Assembly: GCA_020638655.1 (NCBI GenBank)
Contig: JACKIC010000001.1
Location: 1,065,306 to 1,129,305 of the forward strand
Direction: 5' to 3'
DNA length: 64,000 nucleotides
Source of the DNA: Planctomycetota bacterium
Lineage (GTDB): Bacteria > Planctomycetota > UBA1135 > UBA2386
The notes under the pieces were generated by a model. It saw only the letters and a program-made list of their open reading frames with translations. It was not told the DNA's origin and searched no databases. Position 1 is the first letter of the stretch. Every line of letters starts with the position of its first letter. This document shows positions 59,127 to 64,000 of the stretch, one piece after another. The position numbers and the translations under genes were made by a program.

Positions 59127-59918
59127 TCAGCGCGCGTGCTGCAGCACGAACGCGAGCAGCTGCGGCGAGCGGAAGAAGCCCGGCCAGACGTCGTGGCCGT
59201 GCCCCGGCGCGGGCTCGAACGTGATCGCGCCGCCGAGCGCGCGGTAGCGCTGCACGAGCACCTCCGAGTTCTGCGCCAGCGGCACCGTGCGGTCCTGGTC
59301 GCCGTGGATCACGAACATCGGCACGCGCGCCGCGGCGATCGGCGCGAGGCGTTCGAGCGGGTTGTGCGCCGCGAGCTGCGCGGTCAGCTGTGCCTCGTCG
59401 AGGCCGTAGGCCGGCGCCGCCTTGGCCAGCCCGGGGTAGCTGCGCAGGTGGCAGACCGGGTAGATGCCGACGAACGCGCCGATGTGCCCCGGGAACGTCG
59501 CCGCGTAGTTGAGTTGCTGCAGCCCTCCGCGGCTGCGCCCCAGCAGCACCGGCCGCGTCGACCAGCCGCGCGCGACGAGGTGCTCGTAGAGCGCTTCGAA
59601 GTGCTGGACGCCGGCGGCGCTGCCGTACGACTCGCCGACGTCGATGCCCGCGATCGCGACGCCCGCCGCGGTCAGTTGCTCGAACAGCCACTGCTCGTTG
59701 CGGTCGGGATAGGGCGGCAGCGTCGGCGCATACCAAAGCCACGGTTGCGCACCGGCGCGCGGGGCCTGCGCCGGGATCACGAACGCCGGACAGCCGTCGA
59801 CCCAGAACCGCTCGCCCGGCAGCGGCAGCTGCTTGGGAGGGAGCGGTTCGGTCGGGGCCGGCTGCGGCGCCGCCGCGCAGGCGGCGAGCACCAGGGCGAT
59901 CGCGAGCGCGGCGCGCAC
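59127..59918 (-). CDS. Alpha/beta hydrolase lipoprotein
   Basis: 263 aa from a GTG at 59918. Lipobox LAAC (Cys14). Nucleophile elbow GRSRGG with Ser129, acid in HGDQDRTVP (Asp207/Asp209) and His240/His242 in APGHGHDVWPGF give a complete triad. The Asp-in-HGDQD and terminal His match the dienelactone hydrolase/S9-like group. Substrate unknown, probably an ester or peptide outside the cytoplasm. It lies 4 bp after the VOC gene stop, in the same direction. Confidence 0.8.
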   Translation of the reverse strand: MRAALAIALVLAACAAAPQPAPTEPLPPKQLPLPGERFWVDGCPAFVIPAQAPRAGAQPWLWYAPTLPPYPDRNEQWLFEQLTAAGVAIAGIDVGESYGSAAGVQHFEALYEHLVARGWSTRPVLLGRSRGGLQQLNYAATFPGHIGAFVGIYPVCHLRSYPGLAKAAPAYGLDEAQLTAQLAAHNPLERLAPIAAARVPMFVIHGDQDRTVPLAQNSEVLVQRYRALGGAITFEPAPGHGHDVWPGFFRSPQLLAFVLQHAR

Positions 59919-59922
59919 GCGA

Positions 59923-60714
59923 TCAGCAGTTGGTCTTGTCGGAGTTCATGTCCGGCTCGAACAGCATGAACATCGCGCCGACCGGGTCGCTGTACATCGA
60001 GAACCTGCCGATCTGCGGGATCGGGATGTTCTCGTGCATCGGCGTGGCGCCGAGCTTCTTGGCCTTGTCACCCGACGCGTCGAGATCGGTGACGAAGAAG
60101 TAGACCGCCCAGCACGACGGCATGCCCGGCATCGGCACCTTCATCATGCCGCCGGCCTGCTTGTCGCCGAGCATCTGCACGTTGTAGGTGCCGGCTTCAC
60201 CGATGTCCTTGACGATCGGCTGCCAGCCGAACGCCGCGGTGTAGAAGGCCTGCGCCTTGTCGACGTCGGTCGTGTAGACCTCGTTCCAGCAGGCGCGGCC
60301 GGGCACCGGCAGGTCGGGGTCGAAGCCCTGCGACTCGGGCAGACCCTTGTAGATCGAGAAGTAGGCGCCGGTCGGGTCGTTGACCACCGCGAAGCGCCCC
60401 GTCTGCGGGATGTCGGTCGGCGGCACGCAGACCGCGCCGCCGAGCTCGGTGATCTGCTTCGCCTTGGCGTCGACGTCGTCGACGCCGAGGTAGGGCATCC
60501 AGTGCGACATCGGGATCTTCTTCTCCTCGACGATGCCGCCGATCGGGCCGGGCCCGCACAGGATCATGTGGTAGGTGAAGCCGCCGGGCATCGGCACTTC
60601 CTGGATCTGCCAGTCGAACAGCGTCGCGTAGAAGTCGCGCGACTTCGCGGCGTCCGTGGTCATCAGATCGTGCCACACGAAGCGGCCGGGCCAGGGTCCT
60701 TGGTTCTGCGTCAT
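59923..60714 (-). CDS. Double VOC (glyoxalase-fold) protein
   Basis: 263 aa from the ATG at 60714 with GGAG upstream. Two VOC modules (about 8-125 and 140-260), each reading like (V/T)W.(E/D)L.TTD...A..FY..(L/A)FGW, match the Cfp30B/27-kDa antigen type of glyoxalase-fold proteins. Metal ligands are not obvious in both halves, so enzymatic activity is unclear. It probably starts a short transcript with the alpha/beta hydrolase. Confidence 0.85.
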   Translation of the reverse strand: MTQNQGPWPGRFVWHDLMTTDAAKSRDFYATLFDWQIQEVPMPGGFTYHMILCGPGPIGGIVEEKKIPMSHWMPYLGVDDVDAKAKQITELGGAVCVPPTDIPQTGRFAVVNDPTGAYFSIYKGLPESQGFDPDLPVPGRACWNEVYTTDVDKAQAFYTAAFGWQPIVKDIGEAGTYNVQMLGDKQAGGMMKVPMPGMPSCWAVYFFVTDLDASGDKAKKLGATPMHENIPIPQIGRFSMYSDPVGAMFMLFEPDMNSDKTNC

Positions 60715-60790
60715 GGTCTGTTCTCCGCGGGGGAAGGCGAGGCGCCAATCTGACGAAGACCGGTCGCCGCGATCGACAGCGCGCCGCAGA

Positions 60791-62092
60791 TTACTTGTCG
60801 TTGCCTGGCGTGCGCGACGCGGGCGTCGCCGGCAGCTCGTCGTCGGCGGGCGGTTTTCCCGACCAGGCCGGCGCCGAGAGCGTCGCGCGCCCCGTCGTGA
60901 CCGCGCCCTCGGGCGCAGGCAGGAAGCCACCCGTGCGCAGGTAGAAGCGCCCGTCCCGGAGGCCCGCGCAGCGATCGAGTCGCTGCTCCTTGCCGTGTCC
61001 GTCGTGCGTGAAGCGCGCGTTCGTCAGCGCCAGCCACTCGCCGCCCGCCGTGCGCGCCCACACGTTGCCGAACTCGCAGTCGCGCAGCGCGTCGCCGTTC
61101 GCGCCCGAGAAGTTCTCGTCGAACGAGTAGAGCCCGCGCAGCCGCTTGCCGTCCTTGGGCGCGCGGAACGACGCGATCAGTCCCCAGCGTTGTTCCTCCG
61201 CGAACCAGAACCAGCCTGTGTAGGTCGTGTGCGTGCCGTCGGGCTGCGCGCGCATCAGGAAGCGGAACGTCTCGCCGAGCTTCCAGTCGTGCACAAGGTG
61301 GCTGTGCCCACCCGTGCCTTCGTTGCCGAAGCTGTCTGCCACCACGTTCTCGCCCTTGGCGATCAGTTGCACCCGGTCCTCCGCCGCGACCTTGCTGCGG
61401 TCGACCCCTTCGTTGCCCGAGTCCCACACGCTGAAGATCAGCCGACGTTCTGTCGGTGAGTTGACCTGCATGCCGAAGTAGCCGCGGCTCCAGCCCGTCG
61501 CCATGTAGTACGTCCACAGCGGGTCCGTGCGCGGAGTGACCTCGCAGTAGAACCACTCGATCTCGTCGCGCTGTGCGGGCGGCACCTCGTAGCCGAGGTG
61601 GATCGAGGCCGCGTTGCGCCGTTCGACCGTCGAGGCGTGTGCGCCTGCGAGCGCCGGGCCCTCGAGTTCGAGGCCTGCGACGTTCCGCAACGGGCTGCCG
61701 TCGGCCATGCGCAGCGAGACGTGCTGCATGCCGGCGGCGACGTCGGGCAAACCCATCAGCGGTTTGCGATTGCCTTCGCCGCTCGAGGTGCGTGCCCTTC
61801 GCCGCTGCTCGCCGACCAGGCCGACCTCGACGATCAGTTCGCACGGCGGCTGGTCGTCGAGGTGACGCAGGGTCACCATCATCCGGCCCCTCACCTTGGT
61901 CTCGAAGTAGAAGTGCAGCTCGCCGCGGCACTCGGGCACGGCGCCCGTTTCGAGGTCGCGCCGGATCGCGTTCGGATCCGGGTGCGCGTAGCCCGTGAAG
62001 GCGGGCAGGATCAGCTGTTGGGCCGGGAGCGGGGCGGCCGCCCAGGCGATCAGGGCGGCGACGGGGGGGAGGAGCGCGGTGCGAAGGCCCAT
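60791..62092 (-). CDS. Exported DUF3472-like protein
   Basis: 433 aa from the ATG at 62092, which gives a signal peptide near APLPAQQ. A longer reading through the tRNA gene is an artefact. The C-terminal half (about 200-380) has FYCEVTP, YYMATGWSRGYFGMQ, SVWDSGN, FGNEGTGG, FRFLMRAQPDGTHTTYTGWFW and FSGANGDALRDCEFGN, the pattern of DUF3472, often next to a DUF5077 N-terminal domain; residues 40-190 could be that. It is likely an extracellular glycan-binding protein, by analogy only. Confidence 0.75.
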   Translation of the reverse strand: MGLRTALLPPVAALIAWAAAPLPAQQLILPAFTGYAHPDPNAIRRDLETGAVPECRGELHFYFETKVRGRMMVTLRHLDDQPPCELIVEVGLVGEQRRRARTSSGEGNRKPLMGLPDVAAGMQHVSLRMADGSPLRNVAGLELEGPALAGAHASTVERRNAASIHLGYEVPPAQRDEIEWFYCEVTPRTDPLWTYYMATGWSRGYFGMQVNSPTERRLIFSVWDSGNEGVDRSKVAAEDRVQLIAKGENVVADSFGNEGTGGHSHLVHDWKLGETFRFLMRAQPDGTHTTYTGWFWFAEEQRWGLIASFRAPKDGKRLRGLYSFDENFSGANGDALRDCEFGNVWARTAGGEWLALTNARFTHDGHGKEQRLDRCAGLRDGRFYLRTGGFLPAPEGAVTTGRATLSAPAWSGKPPADDELPATPASRTPGNDK

Positions 62093-62188
62093 GCCGCGGA
62101 CTCTACGTCGATGCTTGATGGTTCCGAGCCGCCTGCTACAGTTCTCGGCCCCCCTGAGCCCGCGAGGGCTCGAATCGTCGGAACAAGT

Positions 62189-62265
62189 CGGAGCGTAGCG
62201 CAGCCTGGTAGCGCACCTGCATGGGGTGCAGGGGGTCGGAGGTTCAAATCCTCTCGCTCCGACCA
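62189..62265 (+). tRNA. tRNA-Pro (anticodon GGG)
   Basis: 77 nt with a full cloverleaf: acceptor CGGAGCG/CGCTCCG, anticodon arm CCTGC-ATGGGGT-GCAGG with anticodon GGG at 62223-62225, T arm GGAGG-TTCAAAT-CCTCT (one G-U pair), discriminator A and encoded CCA. Its 3' end could serve as an integration site for the region to its right, but no second copy of the 3' end is present in the window. Confidence 0.95.
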
Positions 62266-62688
62266 TTACTCTAGAATTGGCAGTAGCTTGTGTCGGTCGC
62301 GACACGCGGCTCGAATCGAGGCAAAACGCCCGACTACCACTTTACTCGTCGAGGGAGCGGTTTCGGACCGGCTGTCGCGAGTAGTGACAACGACTTACGA
62401 CCGTTGAACCACCGACTCCCTGCCGCGGACGCAGTGGGTCGGAAGTCCCCGATCGATTCGACCCTCGGGACGCGAGTCGCATTGCCGCTTCTCCGCGCGA
62501 GCTGGATGCGATCCGACCGCCAGTTGGCCGCGGAACGCCGTGTCCTTCGTCCATCGGCGAATTGCGTTCGCGCAGCCGCGCAGAGCCCACGACCCACGAC
62601 GACCGAAGGGTCGCAAGCGCGCCAGCGCCCTGATCCTTCAGACCGAGGACCGAGGGTGACCGAGGGACCGAGGGTTCCGCTCCTGTAG
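62266..62688. other. Gene-poor stretch of 423 bp after tRNA-Pro
   Basis: No convincing gene on either strand. It contains a small hairpin (GTGTCG-GTCG-CGACAC, 62290-62305) and four GACCGAG units (62641-62672). The composition looks more mixed than the neighbouring coding DNA. It could be the edge of an acquired element. Confidence 0.5.
62641..62672 (+). repeat. Four short GACCGAG repeats
   Basis: Copies at 62641, 62648, 62658 and 62666. Short and in non-coding DNA. Confidence 0.6.
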
Positions 62689-62883
62689 GCGATCGCGATC
62701 GTCCGATGCGCTTGCGCTGTCTGCGGTCACGCTGGGCCACTGCGAAGTGGTTCTGAGCATCTGGACGAGTTGGACGACGCCAGGCTGCTGGATCTGGTTC
62801 TCCTGATCGCGCGGGAGCAGTGGCTCTGGTTCCTGCTGGCGCCGGCAGGAAGCTGGCGCAGTGCGGCGATGGTGCGTACGTAG
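62689..62883 (+). pseudogene. Possible 3' remnant of a gene without a usable start
   Basis: The frame is open for 64 codons to a TAG at 62881-62883 and reads SEHLDELDDARLLDLVLL and IAREQWLWF in the middle, which looks protein-like, but no ATG or GTG start lies upstream in frame except near its end. A terminator-like hairpin begins 3 bp after its stop. It could be a truncated gene of an element. Low confidence. Confidence 0.25.
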
Positions 62884-62885
62884 AA

Positions 62886-62915
62886 GACCCCCGGAGTTCG
62901 TCGCTCGCGGGGGTC
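62886..62915 (+). terminator. Hairpin after the possible gene remnant
   Basis: GACCCCCG and CGGGGGTC arms (8 bp) around a 14-base loop, starting 3 bp after the TAG at 62881-62883. A terminator-like structure without a T-run. Confidence 0.4.
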
Positions 62916-62933
62916 AATACGGCGCGACTCTGG

Positions 62934-63683
62934 ATGGGCTGCGCCGCAGCGGGTTGCGCGGTGCAGAAGGTACTTCCTGTGCGTGGCGGGCTCAATGCCT
63001 ACCTTGTGGCGCCGGAGGGGCTCGTCGACGAGCGATCCCGGGAATGCCCTTTCTGCCCGGAGAAGCACCGCCTTCGCCTGCATGGCCACTACCGTCGATG
63101 CGTGCTGGTCGAGGGGGGGCGCACGGCACGGGTTCCGGTGCGGCGGCTGCTTTGCCCGCACACCGGTAGGACGCTGTCGCTGCTGCCGGACTTCTGCATC
63201 CCACGTCGTCAGCACGGCGCCGCCATCGTCGGGACGTTCCTGGCTGGCTACGCGGCGGGCAAGCCGATCCTGGCGGCGTTGCGAGCTGTGCGCCCCGAGG
63301 CGCCAGGGCACTCCGTGGCACAGTCGCTGCGCCGCGGCTTCCTCGCCCGCGCCGGACCGATCCGCGCCTACCTGGCTCGCCTGCATGCTCGTGCGGTCGA
63401 GGCGCCGCCATCAGCTCCCGGTCTCCGGCGCGAGGTGAGCGCGCTGCTGGTCGCGCTCTGCCTCGGTTTCGCGAAAGCTGCCGAGGCCTTCGTCCACCAC
63501 GGCGTCGGCTTGCACGCCAGCTCCTTGACTCAGGACATGGAATGTGTGAACCTGCGTCCTCTACCTCCCGACGCGTGTCTCAAGTCCGTACTCTCCGCCG
63601 CTGGTTTGTCCGCTGGTGCTCCCAGAGCGCCGTGTGGGCGTGCCTGCTCATGCTGCTCGCGTGGGTGCCGGGGAGGTTCGTAG
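62934..63683 (+). CDS. DUF6431-like zinc-ribbon protein, possibly element-borne
   Basis: 249 aa from the ATG at 62934; the same frame is open back to a GTG at 62820, but a hairpin lies between, so the later start is favoured. A zinc-ribbon-like stretch starts CPFCPEKHRLRLHGHYRRC, then ARVPVRRLLCPHTGRTLSLL, the pattern of DUF6431 proteins that accompany transposon-like genes. The helical middle follows. The last 47 codons overlap another gene in a different frame and look non-native, so the gene may be frameshifted or truncated. Not clearly a transposase by itself. Confidence 0.5.
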   Translation: MGCAAAGCAVQKVLPVRGGLNAYLVAPEGLVDERSRECPFCPEKHRLRLHGHYRRCVLVEGGRTARVPVRRLLCPHTGRTLSLLPDFCIPRRQHGAAIVGTFLAGYAAGKPILAALRAVRPEAPGHSVAQSLRRGFLARAGPIRAYLARLHARAVEAPPSAPGLRREVSALLVALCLGFAKAAEAFVHHGVGLHASSLTQDMECVNLRPLPPDACLKSVLSAAGLSAGAPRAPCGRACSCCSRGCRGGS

Positions 63684-64000
63684 TCTGCAACGGACCGAGC
63701 TGCGACAACAGGATCGAGTTCGCCCATCTGGGCTGTTGTGACTGCAACGGCCCAACCGATGCCCATGAGGCCGGAGAGCCCGGCGACCCCAATCCACAAC
63801 CGATCCAAACGGGGCGCGGATGCGGGTGCGAGGACGTTGCGTTTAGTCTCGGACTCGGCCCAACACCGAAGCGATGGGCTGTCAGCAACCCGGCCGCCCC
63901 TTCAGCGTGTCTCGCGCCGCCGACGGATGCGGTGATAGTTGTGAGCGCACCGAGTCGATGTGTCTGTCGACCCTCGACCGGCCCACCCCGAGTCGATCGC
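63542..64000 (+). CDS. Cysteine-rich exported protein (3' end outside window)
   Basis: Open for 153 codons from an ATG at 63542 to the window edge, in a frame different from the DUF6431-like ORF it overlaps by 142 bp. A basic N-terminus and hydrophobic stretch SAVWACLLMLLAWVPG (about 30-45) are a signal or anchor. The mature part is Cys-rich: CNGPSCDN, HLGCCDCNGP and GCGCEDVAFSLGL, arranged in pairs suggesting metal binding or disulfides. I do not recognise the family. The end is missing. Confidence 0.55.
   Translation, partial: MCEPASSTSRRVSQVRTLRRWFVRWCSQSAVWACLLMLLAWVPGRFVVCNGPSCDNRIEFAHLGCCDCNGPTDAHEAGEPGDPNPQPIQTGRGCGCEDVAFSLGLGPTPKRWAVSNPAAPSACLAPPTDAVIVVSAPSRCVCRPSTGPPRVDR

Noticed and set aside
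62093..62305. N-terminal extension of the DUF3472-like gene through the tRNA (reads GARGFEPPTP...)
   Set aside because: This is the well-known false reading of a tRNA gene on its opposite strand; the real start with a signal peptide is the ATG at 62092.
62290..62305. Small hairpin after tRNA-Pro as a tRNA terminator
   Set aside because: Only a 6-bp stem without a T-run; too weak to claim.
62342..62995. 217-codon minus-strand open frame beside tRNA-Pro
   Set aside because: Ser/Arg/Pro-rich without motif, overlaps hairpins and the zinc-ribbon ORF; not convincing as a gene.
1..64000. CRISPR arrays, rRNA genes, prophage
   Set aside because: No regularly spaced direct repeats, rRNA stretches or phage structural genes were seen on either strand.

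Overview
The window is GC-rich DNA (about 70% G+C by eye) coding on both strands, with short intergenic gaps and few Shine-Dalgarno sites. I recognise about 45 protein genes and one tRNA. The gene content points to a planctomycete, probably a deep lineage of the Pla163/Poly30 kind: many long exported proteins built from tandem beta-propeller or Ig-like repeats, a recurring C-terminal beta-rich module, a DUF1552 protein, Tat-exported dehydrogenase-like proteins, and both futalosine-pathway radical SAM enzymes (mqnE, mqnC). The lineage call is inference from gene content, not from a marker gene.

Layout. 1-3.9 kb: a 3'-truncated cysteine/thiol dioxygenase diverges from a TPR lipoprotein and a sensor histidine kinase. 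3.9-19.4 kb: a plus-strand run of mostly exported proteins: RCC1-repeat propeller, 'ARWDG'-repeat propeller, an 11-module CarboxypepD_reg-like protein, a small unknown protein, a DUF1028 protein with IPT domain, a BNR-repeat lipoprotein and an unknown exported protein. 19.4-22.7 kb (minus): threonine ammonia-lyase followed by an orphan adenine-type DNA methyltransferase. 22.8-28.5 kb: DUF1294 protein, sorbosone-dehydrogenase-like protein, SurA/PpiC-type isomerase, and a galactokinase-family/zinc alcohol dehydrogenase pair. 28.5-35.9 kb: small lipoprotein, DUF1552 protein, Tat-exported NAD-epimerase, S46 dipeptidyl-peptidase, large lipoprotein. 36.0-41.1 kb (minus): a translationally coupled operon tetR-permease-ATPase-adaptor-outer membrane factor, i.e. 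a self-regulated tripartite efflux pump, with an inverted repeat in the divergent promoter that also faces an MFS exporter (41.2-42.6 kb). 42.6-48.2 kb: a beta-propeller-like protein, mqnE, a subtilase and a DMT transporter. 48.2-56.7 kb: an acyltransferase, two tandem paralogous exported proteins of unknown function, and an ATPase/FtsX permease/CrtC-AttH-like lipoprotein operon. 56.7-62.1 kb: mqnC, a ZU5-like lipoprotein, an alpha/beta hydrolase, a double VOC protein and a DUF3472-like protein. 62.2 kb: tRNA-Pro(GGG), then a gene-poor stretch with a DUF6431-like zinc-ribbon ORF and a cysteine-rich exported protein that runs off the window.

The strongest unexplained structure is at 49.0-51.85 kb. 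A tandem duplication carried with it a 5' scrap of the neighbouring acyltransferase and a copy of the start region of the ABC ATPase gene. These dead flanks are 92-97% identical to their parents, yet the two full-length paralogs they bracket have diverged to roughly half-identical proteins. Other points worth a second look are the recurring C-terminal module of the exported proteins, the galactokinase-family protein lacking the usual sugar-contacting Glu, the orphan methyltransferase beside ilvA, and the tRNA-proximal region at the right end.
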